Of a stretch of 64,000 bases of DNA, positions 21,455-37,900 are shown piece after piece. Within the stretch, counting starts at the first letter, position 1. Each line of letters begins with the position of its first letter. The stretch lies in the NCBI RefSeq assembly GCF_041296385.1, contig NW_027183981.1, positions 1,423,501-1,487,500 on the forward strand, given 5' to 3'. The DNA comes from Aphelocoma coerulescens (lineage: Eukaryota; Chordata; Aves; Passeriformes; Corvidae). The notes under the pieces were generated by a model. That model was not told where the DNA came from and did not search any database. It was given only the letters and a program-made list of their open reading frames with translations. The position numbers and the translations under genes are program-made.

Positions 21455-23155
21455 ATGGGTCACTGGCTGTTCTGGCTCTTGCTCTTGCAAAGCCTTATCC
21501 CGTACCCGCAGCCCGCAGGAGATGCTTTGGATGAGGCGAGGCGTCTGAGCATGGAGGTGCATGCGATGCACCAGGAAGTGGAGAGGATTCTTCTGGAGCG
21601 GGAGGTGGAGCAGCTTATGCTGAGGCAGAGTGGAGGGGCCTGGGGAGACCTGCCGTGGTCTGCCTTGCAGCACTGGCAGGTCTGGGAATTTGCTGGGCTC
21701 CTGCTCCTTCTCTTGGCCCTATGGTTTATCTGGCGGAAAAGGAGCCTGAGGAGAGAGGAACGTGAAGAAGAAAATGATGGTGCAAATGAAGAGGAAGTCA
21801 GAAATGCGGATGCAAACCAAGAAGAAGATGTTGGAAATGAAGAAGAAGAAGAAGCCAATGATGCCAATCGGGAGGAAGACAACAATGATGATGGCAATGT
21901 ACAGCAAGTCGGCAATGTTGCTGCAAATGAAGAAGACGATGTTGGAAATGAAGTTGTCCGTGAGGCTGCAAATGCAGAAAACAACAATGATGCTGCAAAT
22001 GGAGTCCAAGAAGAAGAGGACGAGGGTGAAGATAACTTCGGAAGGATTGCAATGGAGCGCATCCAGTGGCCTGTAGAGGACCTGCAGGAAGGCTGTGAGT
22101 GGACAACCAACCTGATGGACAATTTTGCCATTTACTTTGGCCACGTCTTGTCCAACAGTTTCTACCCGGTGCTGCAACGAGCCATCGGGGTGGGCAGTGC
22201 CTTCGAAGGTTGGAGTCCCCGTGAGCAGGATGTTGTGTACCGTGTGCTGGTACCCATGAATCCTCCCCGAGGCCACTCCTTCCAGCTGGAGCTGGACACT
22301 GCAGGGCAGAGGCGCGGGAGGAACTTCCGTGTCCGCGTGCAGCTGGAGTGCACCTGCAGCAGGGAGCAGCAGGGTGAGAAGATGCTGTGCTTCCTGCACC
22401 AGCCCCAGGAGGAGCTGCGGAGCAATCAGCATGCCAGCCTCCTACACACCCTGTGCACCGGCTCCTACCTCGACGTGCAGAAAACTGCCCGCTGGTTCTA
22501 CCAACTGGTGAGAGCAATCTGGCCAGCTTTGCCTCAGTCCCACAATTGGCATTTAGTGCTGCTGCCCTCCAGACGCTCCTGCCAATTCCAGGCGAGCAAC
22601 GGCGCAGCAAGCTTCCGCATTGAGGTGCTGTTTGGGGTGCGGCAAGGCGACTCAGACATCTTTGTGAGCAGCCAGCCGAGGGAGGCCTGCACGCCAAGCA
22701 CAACATGGCCTGAGAGCTACGCCGTGGCAGAGATGAAGTTCTTCAAGTCCATCGCCAGGCAGGCCCCCCCTGACAGCTTGCACCTCAAATGCCTGCAGTT
22801 CTTCAGCCGTCTGCAGCTGGGCTCAGGCTTTTCCACCTACACCATCAAGACCATTGTCATGCACCTCCTGTCCATCATCCCCGTGTCACGGTGGCGCAGG
22901 AGAGATTTTGTCAGGCGACTGGTGGATATCAGCGAGGGCCTGCGCTTCTGCGTGCAAGTGAGATGCCTCAACCACTTCATCGTGGGCAACCGGAGCCTTC
23001 CTGGGGAGATCAGGTTGCCCCCAGAGGTGCAGATGGCCGAGATGTGCAATCTCTTCCACCACCTGGTGATGGATCCCGTTGCCCACTCCCAGGCGATGAG
23101 TGAGTACGTGGATCTGCGAAAGCGGTTCACACGAACCCTGAACGATGAGCACTGA
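21455..23155 (+). CDS. ITPRIPL1-like single-exon membrane protein (Mab-21 type)
   Basis: The 566-residue protein begins MGHWLFWLLLLQSL, a signal peptide or N-terminal hydrophobic segment. A helical stretch (EARRLSMEVHAMHQEVERI) is followed by a transmembrane segment at residues ~79-95 (FAGLLLLLLALWFIW), a basic stop-transfer KRSLRRE, a very acidic Asn/Glu-rich region (~98-195) and a Mab-21/nucleotidyltransferase-like domain to the C-terminus (ECTCSREQQG, LCTGSYLDVQKTARWFYQL, FLHQPQEE). The length matches ITPRIP-like proteins. The family interacts with or resembles the IP3-receptor-interacting protein; catalytic activity is not established. The start was chosen because a splice-acceptor-like TCCTCCTGCAG ends three bases before the ATG and the signal peptide starts there; in-frame upstream ATGs lack such support. 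No stop or frameshift. Such paralogues are numerous in songbirds, so exact orthology is uncertain. Confidence 0.88.
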   Translation: MGHWLFWLLLLQSLIPYPQPAGDALDEARRLSMEVHAMHQEVERILLEREVEQLMLRQSGGAWGDLPWSALQHWQVWEFAGLLLLLLALWFIWRKRSLRREEREEENDGANEEEVRNADANQEEDVGNEEEEEANDANREEDNNDDGNVQQVGNVAANEEDDVGNEVVREAANAENNNDAANGVQEEEDEGEDNFGRIAMERIQWPVEDLQEGCEWTTNLMDNFAIYFGHVLSNSFYPVLQRAIGVGSAFEGWSPREQDVVYRVLVPMNPPRGHSFQLELDTAGQRRGRNFRVRVQLECTCSREQQGEKMLCFLHQPQEELRSNQHASLLHTLCTGSYLDVQKTARWFYQLVRAIWPALPQSHNWHLVLLPSRRSCQFQASNGAASFRIEVLFGVRQGDSDIFVSSQPREACTPSTTWPESYAVAEMKFFKSIARQAPPDSLHLKCLQFFSRLQLGSGFSTYTIKTIVMHLLSIIPVSRWRRRDFVRRLVDISEGLRFCVQVRCLNHFIVGNRSLPGEIRLPPEVQMAEMCNLFHHLVMDPVAHSQAMSEYVDLRKRFTRTLNDEH

Positions 23156-24605
23156 AAGAGCTTCTCCTGCTTAGAGCTGTGCTTGTGGGGCCGGCAGCTG
23201 GCGGCAGAGAAGCCCCTCATTGTACAGGGGAAAAGAAGGAACAGTGTGGGACACAGAGAGGGAAGGGAAAATGCTGTGCAGCAGCACTCTGCCAGCAGCA
23301 GCAGCAGCAGCAGCAGCGGTGTCATCTCAACAGTCTCCTCAGCACTGCATGCACGGATGACCGGGTTGGCTACACAGATCAGGGACCACGCAAGAGGAAA
23401 TACTCTGATTCCATTTTGTGTTCTCTGGGCTCTGTGGGCACAATCTGCTCCCTGGGCTGCAGCTGACGCTGACCGGAGCGTGCAGAATGTGGGGAGGGCA
23501 CTGCTCAACAGACAGTGGGAATTGCTGCCACACCTTTCCTCAAGAGCAAAAGAACATTCGGGGAGTCAAAGCTGATGGAGCTGAAGAGGCCGTGCCCAGG
23601 GGCCTTGTGAGAGAGACTCCCATTAGCACCAGGACTGCGACTGCCCCCAACTCTTTCTCAGACTCCACTTTCCCTCGGAGAGCTTCACCTTGTGCAAAGA
23701 TGCAGATCTGCGAATGCCAGAGGAGTTAACGTTTGGAAGGAGCACCGGTGGGATCATCTTGGCCAGGGCTACTCCAGCAGGGTCTTCCCGCTGCGCCTTG
23801 CAAAGGATTGCCTTCAGATGGTTCTTGACTATCTGCGCTCAGGGAGACTCCACAACCTCTGGGCAATGTGCTGCAGTGCTCGCTCACTGCGCTGAATGCC
23901 AGATGTGCTGCAGAGCTGCTTGAAGTCAGCAGAGAATTGATGGGGCTGCTTGAGAAAAACATCAGCTGGGCCTCTCAGCTCTCTTGCCCCTGGCTGCAGC
24001 AAGGCCTAAGCACAGAATGACGTCTGCAGTGAAGCAGAGGCCTCTCGGCCCCATGTTGTTTCCCTGAGGCCCAGAAGAGCACCTGCACCTCTCTAGCACC
24101 ATCGGCCTCACTGCCCTTCACTGTGCAGAACAAGCTGTCGTACAAATCTGGTCCTTCAAGGAGAAGAGGATGTGTGCAAAGACTCCGGCCCAGGTCCCAC
24201 GGCCTTTCCCGCCTCCTCAGCAGGTGCAGGGCCATGGCAAGGTTGATTCTACCTCCTCGTATCATTTCCATCTCCAAAACAAGTCACCCAGATCCGCACT
24301 GAGCCCTACTTGCATATGACCTTTGCCGCTCCTGAGGATTCGCACCAAGAGAGCGCCTGCCTTATGTGCACGGCCAAAGCCACCAAAGCCTAGCTGTAAC
24401 CAGCAATTGTTCCCGGCCTTTGGCAAGGGCCAAAACTTAGAGGAGGAAAGAAGTGGGAATGTGGGACAGAAAAAGGAAACAGAAACAGGGAACAAAAGAC
24501 CAAGGGGAACAATCAGCGCTGCTTGCCCGCCATCAGCCAATGGACGGTGTCTCTCCATTTCCCCAGAAGGGACACCTTTGGGTCTGACTGTGTCGGAGCT
24601 GGCCA
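23156..24605 (+). other. Probable 3' UTR and flank of the ITPRIPL1-like gene
   Basis: No other gene is visible. A CAG/GCA trinucleotide tract of about eight units sits at 23,293-23,318. No convincing polyadenylation signal close to the stop was identified; an AATAAA occurs at about 25,128. Confidence 0.45.
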
Positions 24606-25135
24606 AAAACTGTGACTATATAAGAATCTAGATTTTTATTTCATAGATGTATATAGATCATCTATACATAGTGGATACTCTAAAGTTTATTAATGATCAT
24701 ATATAATAGTATAGTATAATCAAACAAAACAATACACTAATCTAAATAATAGAAAAGATACCAAATACGTCATTATTCTATGATAAAATAGAATGAAAAT
24801 GATCAAATGATCATCTAGATAAAATATGCTACAAAATATTTAGAAAGAGTTGAGTAGGTAATTAGGTTTAAATAATAACAATATAGCACATATTTAGTGT
24901 CACTATCTGTTGTGACACATAATATTGCTCTCAGTGCATTTATGTCTGGAAAGATTTTAAGAAAATAGATCCATTTATGACATGCCTATGATAGATTACC
25001 TCGATGATATTATTTTTATGCACAAGTCAAGCCTTGTATAGTGTCGCTCTCTGCTGGGACATCTACTCATGCTCTACAGTTAGTGCATTTATGAGTGGAA
25101 GGCCAGAAGCTGCTTTGTCCTTGCTTCAATAAACG
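24606..25135. repeat. AT-rich tract with a short direct repeat
   Basis: Composition changes abruptly to AT-rich from about 24,610 to 25,040 (ATATAGATCATCTATACATA and similar). Two diverged copies of a ~65-bp sequence lie at about 24,895-24,955 and 25,038-25,102 (both TAGTGTCxCTxTCTG ... GTGCATTTATG). Origin not recognised. Confidence 0.5.
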
Positions 25136-25317
25136 ACAATATTCCAGAATCTGGAGCGTGCAAGACTTGATTGATCTCAGCCAGACCCAGAGCATTGGTA
25201 AATCTCAGGCGCTGGCAATCTGGGCTCGTGAACAGTCTCCTTGAACTCAGCCCAACTTAGCATGCTGAAGCGGTTCTAAGCAGAAATGAAGGCCAGCTGC
25301 CCCGGGATCCTGTGATC

Positions 25318-25640
25318 ACAGAATCACAGAAGGCCTTGGCTTGGGAGGCTCCTTGAAAATCGTCTTGTTGCGAGCCTGCTGCCAAGGGCAGGGACACCTC
25401 CCACTAGGCCAGGTTGCTCTGAGCCCCGGCCAAGCTGGCCTGGAACACTGCCAGCCATGGGGCAGCCACAGCTTCTGTGGGCAGCGTGGGCCAGGGCCTC
25501 GCCAGCCTCCGAGCCCAGAATTTCTTGCACATCTCCAGCCTAAGCCCACCCTCTGTCAGTGGCAAGCCACTGCCCCTGGGGCTGTGCCTCCAGGCCCTTG
25601 GGAACAGCCCCTCTGCAGGTCTCGGCTGGGCCTCGTGCAG
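25318..25640 (-). mobile_element. CR1 LINE 3' end, antisense
   Basis: Begins with the CR1 terminus in reverse (CACAGAATCACAGAAGGCC) and continues through CCAGGTTGCTCTGAGCCCCG and CAGCCACAGCTTCTGTGGGC. More diverged than the copy at 11,682. The far border is approximate. Confidence 0.85.
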
Positions 25641-25924
25641 GGACTGAAAGGCCACAGGAAGGTGCCCCCGGAGAAGCCCTTGGAGAGCACTGGGGCCACG
25701 AGTGCCACCATCAGGGCAGCAGGCAGGGCCTGGCGCGGCCAGCGGGGCCAAAGGGCACAGGGCACAGGGCGCTGAGGCCCTGCCAGCCGGAGCTGGCGGC
25801 TCCGCTGTGCGGCCGGCAGAGAGCCGTGGGAGATGCGTGCAGCAGCAAGGACACAGGGCTTCTTGATGGGTCAGAAAGCAGAGAAGAGCTTGAGAATGGT
25901 CTCTGAAGGATTAGGGCCTCTCCC

Positions 25925-26421
25925 TGTGCGGAAAAAATTCACAACACCCGAGGTTTAGTCTGGAAAAGACACACAGGTGTCCTGTAGTCTTATTGGAATA
26001 AAGGCAGAGGCCACGGGACATTTCTCATGGCGTGTCTCCAATTGTTGTGGGGCGCAGCCTCCTTTTTGATCCTAATTTCCAGGTGCATCACCCTCTTCCT
26101 TCCCCCATTGCCTGAGGTACTCGGAAGGTACAGACTTCCCAAGTCGCCGTCTCTATGGCCCCCTCTAATATGCACCCTCTGGTTTCTTTATATACAGATC
26201 TAGAACCAAACACTATTCTTAACTCTCTTAAGCCTTTGTTCTTCTTCTCTAAGTTCAGGAATTTCACACGGCCTTGGCTGAGCAACAGTGCGTGCCAATC
26301 AGTAACATTTTCTAGAAGGGAGAACTTCTTTTGTGCCTTCCCTATCTGTGAGTTCCTGGCCCTATGGACAAGCAGATTCACGCTATCTGTGTGTCAAGAC
26401 ACATTTCTCTTATTCCTTTCA
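25925..26421 (-). repeat. Solo LTR, same family as 53,125-53,583
   Basis: About 497 bp with TG...CA ends (TGTGCGGAAAAAATTC to ATTCCTTTCA). Minus-strand orientation is proposed from a TATA-like GTATATAAAG near 26,190-26,200 and a U5-like end TTTTTTCCGCACA. The copy at 53,125 shares order and most sequence (GGAATAAAGGCAGAGG versus GAATAAAGGGAGAGG; CCCATTG then CTGAGGTACT). Target duplications are unclear. Confidence 0.7.
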
Positions 26422-26439
26422 TCCCCCTCCAAAAAGGTA

Positions 26440-27315
26440 GCGAGATCAAGAGCTCAACTGAAGTGCTTCCTCGCCACTTTGTGCAGCATGGCCAACAAAG
26501 TGCAGCAGCTGGGAGTGGTTGCAGGTCGGGAAAAGCGGGACATGGTTGCCATGCCAGAGCCATGGTGGGATGAGTCCCACACTGGAGCACTGTTGCTGAT
26601 GGCTAGAAAGCCTTCAGAAGGGACAGGCAAGGGAGGAGAGGCGCTGGGGTTGGTGTCTGTGTAAGGGAGGATTCCAACTGTCTCGAGCTTCATGCTGGTG
26701 CTGATGGGGTTGAGTATTCATGGGCGAAGGCCAACAAGGCAGATTTCGTGGAGGGGCTCTGGTATAAAGCAGGCAGGCAGCGTGAAGAGGCAGGCAAGAT
26801 ATTCCCTGAGTAGCTGGGAGAAATGTCAGCATCACTCACCCTTGCTCTCTTTGGAGAGTTCAGTGGAGCAGCTGTAAGTTTCCTGGAGTCTTGGGATGAG
26901 TTTTGGGCCCCTCCCATCAAGCAAGACCTTGAGAGGCTGGAGTGTGTGCAGAGAAGAGAAGGGAAGGGAAGGGAGCTGGGGAAGAGGCTGGAGAAGAAGT
27001 CTGATGAGCAGGGGCTGAGGGAGCTGCAGGGGCTGACACTGGAGAAGAGCAGGATCAGACAGGAACCTTCTCACTGCCTGCAACTCCCAGACAGGAGGGT
27101 GGAGCTAGTGCAGGTCAGGCTCTGCTCCCAAGGGACAGGAGAAGAAGAAATGGCCTCAAGTTGTGCCAGGAGTGCTTTACATTGGGTATTAGGGCAAAGG
27201 GTCTCCTCTGAAAGGGTTGTCAAGCACTGGCACAGGCCACCCATGGAATTGAGGCGATTGCCATGCCTGCAGGGACTTAAGGAATGTGTGGATGTGGCAC
27301 CTGGGGATGTGCTCT
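26440..27315 (+). mobile_element. CR1 LINE, internally deleted, sense
   Basis: The left part (about 26,455-26,670) translates to a decayed CR1 endonuclease segment (MPEPWWDESH, then a frame resembling KAFRRDRQGRRGAG). The right part (26,925-27,310) is the CR1 3' region (GACCTTGAGAGGCTGGAGTG, GAGGGAGCTGCAGGGGCTGA, GTTGTCAAGCACTGGCACAG). The RT region between them is missing. Confidence 0.8.
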
Positions 27316-27989
27316 GATGTTGAAGCAGTCCAGTAGAAAAGGGAGAAAATCCAAAATTCCAGGGAAGGAAAAAAAATCATCTCTCTGTCTCCGGAGAAAA
27401 AGAAGCTGAACCACTGGCCAAAAGCTGACTGGAAAGCAGCAAGCTGGGTGCTTCCTCACTCCCCTGCCGCAGCTGGAAAAAAAAATCCCTATCTCTGTGT
27501 GACCTTGAACAAGCTGCAAACTGCTTTGAAAAAGTTTTGCTGTTTTTCCTTCTCCCTCTCAGGCTCAGTTTAAAGGCATAGAAAGGCACAAAAATTAATT
27601 TCTGGGCATAGGGCAGCGATATGGGATACACATCATAAAATCATCCGAAGACAAGCTGCTCGGTCTCTGGGGGGACCCAGCAGAGCCCGTGTCTCCTTCT
27701 CGGTCTGTGTGTCACCCCCTGTCCAGGGTGTCTCCCCTAGCCGGTCCACAGTGTCCCCGTGTCCCCCTTGGTCCGCTGTCACGCCCTGTCCCGTTGTCAC
27801 CCCCCCTATTACCCCCCACCCGATCCCCAGTACCCCCCCGTCCCCATCTCCCCTCTGTCCCATCCCGTTCCGATTCCTGGTGCCCCTTTCCCTGTGTCCC
27901 CCTGACCCGGACCCCCCTCACCCCGGTGTCACCCCCCCCACCCAGTCTCCGGTGCCTCCTGTTCCTGTGTCGTGGTCCCATTCCCATCG
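27316..27989. other. No gene recognised; C-rich toward the right
   Basis: A short unique stretch passes into pyrimidine-rich sequence (CCCCTGTCCAGGGTGTC and similar) leading to the hexamer array. Long open frames here result from low complexity. Confidence 0.4.
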
Positions 27990-28735
27990 CAGCTCCTGAT
28001 CCCAGTCCCGTTCCAGATCCCTGTTCCCATTCCCAGTCCCGTTCCCATTCCTTATCCCACATTTCCGCTCCCATTCCCCCATTCTCTATCCCACATTCCC
28101 GTTCCCCCATTCCTTATCCCATATTACCACTCCCATCCCCCCATCCCCTTTCTCATCCACATTCCTGCTCCCGTTGCCCCGTTCCCTACCCCACATTCCC
28201 GCTCCTGTTCCCTACCCTACATTCCTGCTCCCGTTCCCTACCCCCCACTCCCGTTCCCATTCCCACTCCCGTTCCCGTTCCCACTCCCGTTCCCGTTCCC
28301 GTTCCCACTCCCGTTCCCGTTCCCACTCCCGTTCCCGTTCCCACTCCCGTTCCCATTCCCACTCCCGTTCCCACTCCCGTTCCCGTTCCCACTCCCGCTC
28401 CCGTTCCCACTCCCGCTCCCGTTCCCACTCCCGTTCCCACTCCCGCTCCCGTTCCCACTCCCGTTCCCACTCCCACTCCCGTTCCCGTTCCCACTCCCGT
28501 TCCCGTTCCCGTTCCCACTCCCGTTCCCACTCCCGTTCCCGTTCCCACTCCCGTTCCCGTTCCCGTTCCCGTTCCCACTCCCGTTCCCGTTCCCACTCCC
28601 GTTCCCGTTCCCACTCCCGTTCCCACTCCCGTTCCCGTTCCCACTCCCGTTCCCGTTCCCGTTCCCACTCCCGTTCCCACTCCCGTTCCCGTTCCCACTC
28701 CCGTTCCCGTTCCCACTCCCGTTCCCTGCTCACCG
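27990..28735. repeat. TTCCCR hexanucleotide array
   Basis: Starts as degenerate CCCATTCCC/CCCGTTCCC units and becomes nearly pure from 28,240 to 28,730, alternating TTCCCG and CACTCCCG blocks. All three plus frames stay open and give Pro-Val-Pro-Thr, Phe-Pro-Leu-Pro or Ser-Arg-Ser-His polymers, and the minus strand gives Gly-Thr-Gly-Val. None is a gene. The strand bias (pyrimidine top, purine bottom) could support triplex or quadruplex structure. Confidence 0.95.
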
Positions 28736-29136
28736 GACACCGCCCCCGCCCGGGCTTCGGCCGCGGTCTCACGTAGCCGAACCCCACCGCTCTGGCTCCA
28801 CCAATCACCGCGCGCGACCGCTCTCTTATTTGCATGGCCACGCCCCCACACGGCCCGAGCGTTGTGGCCACACCCGCTCCCGTCGGTCACGCCCACCGCG
28901 GGTAACCACGCCCCCTGGCAGTTCCCTCCCAGTGCTCCCAGTTCTTTCCCGGTGCTCCCAGTATCCCTCCCCCTGGGTGGCCGGGAGTCGGGGTTCGCCT
29001 TGTCCTTATGCATCTCTGTCGTGCTCTGCGCAGAGGAATCCCGGGAGCTGCTTCTTCCTGCGAGAGCGGCTCTCCTGGGACTGGGCATCCCAGGGCACAG
29101 CGCGGCTGCTTTTGGGGTGTTGGCACCTGCCCGGCG

Positions 29137-29213
29137 ATGGCCATGGGGCATGTGGGGGGAGCTGGGGCCGTACTGGTGTTACTGGAGGTTCTGGGAGCCG
29201 CCCCGGCCGCCGG
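29137..29213 (+). pseudogene. Probable orphan MHC class II beta leader exon
   Basis: After ATGGCCATGG the frame reads MGHVGGAGAVLVLLEVLG then AAPAAG and ends at a GTGAGC donor. Avian class II beta leader exons have the same form (MG-x-V ... AGAVLV-x-L-x-VLGA-x-PAAG) and splice at this place. No exon 2 (peptide-binding domain) follows within the next kilobases, so this is at most a first-exon remnant. An octamer ATTTGCAT lies at about 28,829 and a CCAAT at about 28,801, but no X2 box was found. Recognition is from memory of the leader pattern, not alignment. Confidence 0.5.
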
Positions 29214-29219
29214 GTGAGC

Positions 29220-30657
29220 GGGGGGGCGAGGTGACAATGGGGAGAGGGGCCTGGAACCCCCAAAACCAAGCACGGGGGAGGGTGGGGATGGGGGGGACGA
29301 TGAAGAAGGGGCAGAAGAGCTGGGGAAAAGAGGGGGCTGGGACCCCCAGACAGAACGGGAGCAGGGTGGGACACCCAAATTGAGTTGGGAGGGGTCTGTG
29401 GATTGGGGGAACGCTGGGAAAGGGAAGGAGGGGGGAGGGAAAGGTGGGGTGGGGATGGAAGAAGGGCCGTTCCAGGGGTGTCCAGCCCTGTCCCCCAGCA
29501 CCTGAACCCTGGAGCGATTCCCTGCGGCTCGGGAGGGGCGGATCCGCACTGGGGGGTCCCCAAAGCCCCTGCCCATCCCTGGGGGCTCATGGGGGGCTCC
29601 CCCCACCCAGCAGCCGGTGCTGCGGCGGCCGTGGGGCAGCGACGGGTGGGAAGGGGAGTCCGGGGTGGGAGCGGGGGAGGAGCGGGAGGACGAGGGGGGA
29701 GAGAGAAGCAGGAGGAGCAGGAACAGGAGGGGAAGGAAGAGGAGGAGCCCGAACCGGAAGAAGAGGAGGAGAATCGGGGGGATCCGCCGCCGCTCGCTGA
29801 GTCCATAGCTCCCCTGGGCCTGACTGCATCGCATCCCCCCGCATTCCGCCGGTGACCGGGGAGGGGAAGTTCGCCCCAAATCTATCGCGGGATCTCCGGG
29901 AGGATTTTTTCTGGGGAGGTGTTTGGAGCTCGCAGATTCCGGAATCGAGTCGCAAATCTATTTCGGTGTCCCTGGGAAGGTATTTTTTTATCTATATGAT
30001 GAGGGGGTATTTTTGGATCTTGCAGGAGTCCAAAGCTGAGCCGCAAATGCCCCTTGGGGGGATTTTGAGGGGCCCGCGTGGCGATCGTCCGGTACCGTTG
30101 GGCGGGACATGGGTTTTGGGGATCCCCGGGAGAGCCGGGGGGTGAAACACGGGAGCCCCCCGTTAACAGAGCTGGGGGACCCCCGGCAGCCTGGAGGGGT
30201 GGGGGAGCCTGGAGATGAGTGGGATTCGGGCCCCCTGACCCTGAAAGTGTTCGCAGGGAGAGGGGGAAGCCCCGAGTACTTGGAGGGGGGGGAAGCTGAG
30301 GAGGGGGACCATAGGACCCCTAGGAGCCGAAGCAGAATCAGGGGAGGATGACCCCTGAGACCCCCGAAATGCCCCCAGCATCCCTAAGCAGGACTTGGGA
30401 GAGGGTATCCTCAGGACCCACAGGCCCCCCAGCAGCCCTGAGAAGAGGGACCGCCATAACCCCAAAGTAAGGACACTGGAAACAGGGAACTCCTGGGAGA
30501 GTTGTTTTGGACTCCTTGATTTCTGGAGGTTTTTGTGGACACCAGACCCACGGTGACTTCTAGAGATGGACTTGGACAGCGGAACCCCCAAAGCCAACAC
30601 TCTCGCATCTTGTTTTTCCCTCCAAACCAGGATTTCCCATTCCCAAACCTTGGCCGG
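29220..30657. other. GC-rich interval, no exon identified
   Basis: Purine-rich to GC-rich sequence with CpG clusters. It may hold the promoter and an upstream noncoding exon of the zinc-finger gene, but no splice-bounded coding exon was found. Long minus-strand frames here are compositional. Confidence 0.4.
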
Positions 30658-31746
<1,089 letters not shown>

Positions 31747-31900
31747 GAGTGTCCCAAATGTGGGAAGAGCTTTTCACAGAGCTGTCACTTGACCCAACCC
31801 CAACAGAGCCACCAGTAAGGGAAGCCCTGTGAGTCCCCTGAGTGCAGGAAGAGCTTTGTGTGCTGTTCCAACTCCATCCCCCTTTGGAGGACCCCTGTTA
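31747..31900 (+). pseudogene. Untranslated zinc fingers 8-9 remnant
   Basis: Directly after the TAA, the same frame reads ECPKCGKSFSQSCHLT and then a degraded finger containing ECRKSFVCCSNS. The histidine pairs are lost. This shows that the ancestral gene had at least nine fingers. Confidence 0.75.
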
Positions 31901-32449
31901 GATGATGCACAGTGACCCCCCTTGGGCAGAGACTTGGTGATCCATGCTCCTGGTGATCCGTGTTGGGATCATCCTGGCTGGTGGTCTCCACATCTGCCTG
32001 GCTCCCTGTGGGCACCTGGACGCAGCAGGACAAAAATTCACTGGGATGCAGACTGACATCAGGAATTCATTTGGGACAGCATTTTCTTTTTAATTTTGAC
32101 CCCAAAACCTCTCACCTTTTGCATCCAATAATTTCTTCTGGTGGCATCAAGAAATACTGGATGGTCTTGGAGGTCTTTTTCAACCTAAATCATTCCATAA
32201 TTCTAATTCTCTCTGGCCCACAGGCATCTTCCACAGCCAAACCGTGATGGACTGGGGCAAAAAGCAAGATTTTGGAGACAATGGAGTGGAAACCTCTCTA
32301 AAAAAGGTTCTTCCCACCCACCCAAGCACATGGATACTCAGCCAGCATGGACACTTAAATCCTTTTATTTTAGCCTTGATTTTGTTTTCATTCTTCTTCA
32401 TCCCTTCACCCAACATTGGGGTAAAAATAAAGACATTGAACTAACACAT

Positions 32450-32700
32450 GGATGGGGATATGGAAGGGGACGTGGGGGACACAGGCATGGATGGGAACAT
32501 TGTGGGACATGGGTGGGGACATGGTGGGGACAGGGACATGGTCATGGGTGCAGACATGGCTGTGGATGGGGATATTGAGTGTGGGGGGTCAGACATAGAT
32601 GGTGACGTGGGGGTATATGGCCATGGATGAGGACGTGGGGGACGTAGCCATGGATGGTGACAAGTGGCCTAGGGGACAAGTCCATGGGTTGATATATCCA
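32450..32700. repeat. GGGGACATGG-type minisatellite
   Basis: Irregular 12-24 bp units (GGGGACATGG, ACATGGATGGGGA, CATGGATGGTGAC) downstream of the P450 gene. No gene. Confidence 0.75.
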
Positions 32701-32851
32701 TGCCATGAGGTGTCCCGTGACCAAGGACAACACATCCCCACCACCACCATGATGACACTGTCCCTTTCATGCTACCATTTATTCCCCACTCCTCCCCTGG
32801 ATGTGACACCTGCCTCACGGGGTGTCCCCATGTCCTGGTGACCCATGTCCC

Positions 32852-37071
<4,220 letters not shown>

Positions 37072-37900
37072 GGAACCGCTCCTGGGGACAGGCTGGGGAC
37101 AGGGCAAGGGTCGGGCGCGGGCGGTGTCGCCCGCGGGGTCACGTGGCCCCGCGCTGGGTGTCACCGGATGCCTCCAGGTGGCTTTTGTCGCAATGCGCGT
37201 CCTGGTGGCAGCGTCCCCTGACACGTCCTGGTGGCATCGTGTCCCCTCCCCTCCGTGTGTCCCCGTCTCACTGTGTGTGTCCCTGTCCCCACATGTGTCC
37301 CCGTCCCCCTTCCGTGTCCCACTCTGTGTCCCTGTCCCCCACCCCTGTGTCCCTGTCCCTCTCCACGTGTCCCCTGTCCACTGCCGTGTGTCCCTGTCCC
37401 CCCCGAGTGTCCCCGTCCCCATCTTCCCCGTGTGACCCTGTCCGCTTCTGTGTGTCCCTGTCCCTCCCCGTATGTCCCCTGCCCCCCGCCCCCCCCGTGT
37501 CCCGCAGGGTGTCTCCATGTCCCGCAGGATGTTGCCGTGGCTGTTCCTTGCGCGGAGCATCTGTGCCCGTCCCGGAACACGTAGGGACATGCCACGACAC
37601 CCCGTGACACCTTTTGACCTCTGGTTTTGTCTCTGGTCTTTTCTCCTTGGTTTGGGTCCTTTCCACCTCTTTTGGGTCCTTTAACTCTATTTTGGGTACT
37701 TTCCCTTCTTCTATGTCTTTTCCCCCCGTTTTCGGTCCTTTCCCCAGTTTTAGGTGCATTGTTCAGATTTTGGGTCCTTTCCCTTAATTTTGGGTGCCCT
37801 CCCCCTGCTTTGATGCATTTTTGGGTGTCTTTCCCCCCTCAACCCCCTCCCCACCCTTCCCCTCACACACCCTCACCCCCTGCCCACCCTTTTTCCCCCA
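37072..37900. promoter_or_regulatory. Head-to-head interval between CYP4F and PGLYRP2 relic
   Basis: About 0.8 kb separates the CYP4F start codon from the first recognisable PGLYRP2 exon on the other strand. It holds the GGGACA minisatellite and a TTTTGGGTCCTTTCC-type repeat (37,620-37,800). Each gene's promoter must lie here if both were ever active, but no specific element was identified. Confidence 0.35.

Noticed and set aside
28186..29151. Minus-strand Gly-Thr-Gly-Val and Glu-Arg-Glu-Trp ORFs
   Set aside because: Antisense of the same hexamer array; no domain and no splice structure.
27689..29383. Long plus-strand ORFs (up to 564 codons) rich in Pro-Val, Phe-Pro or Ser-Arg-His
   Set aside because: They are translations of the TTCCCR hexamer array, open in every frame because the unit has no stop codon.
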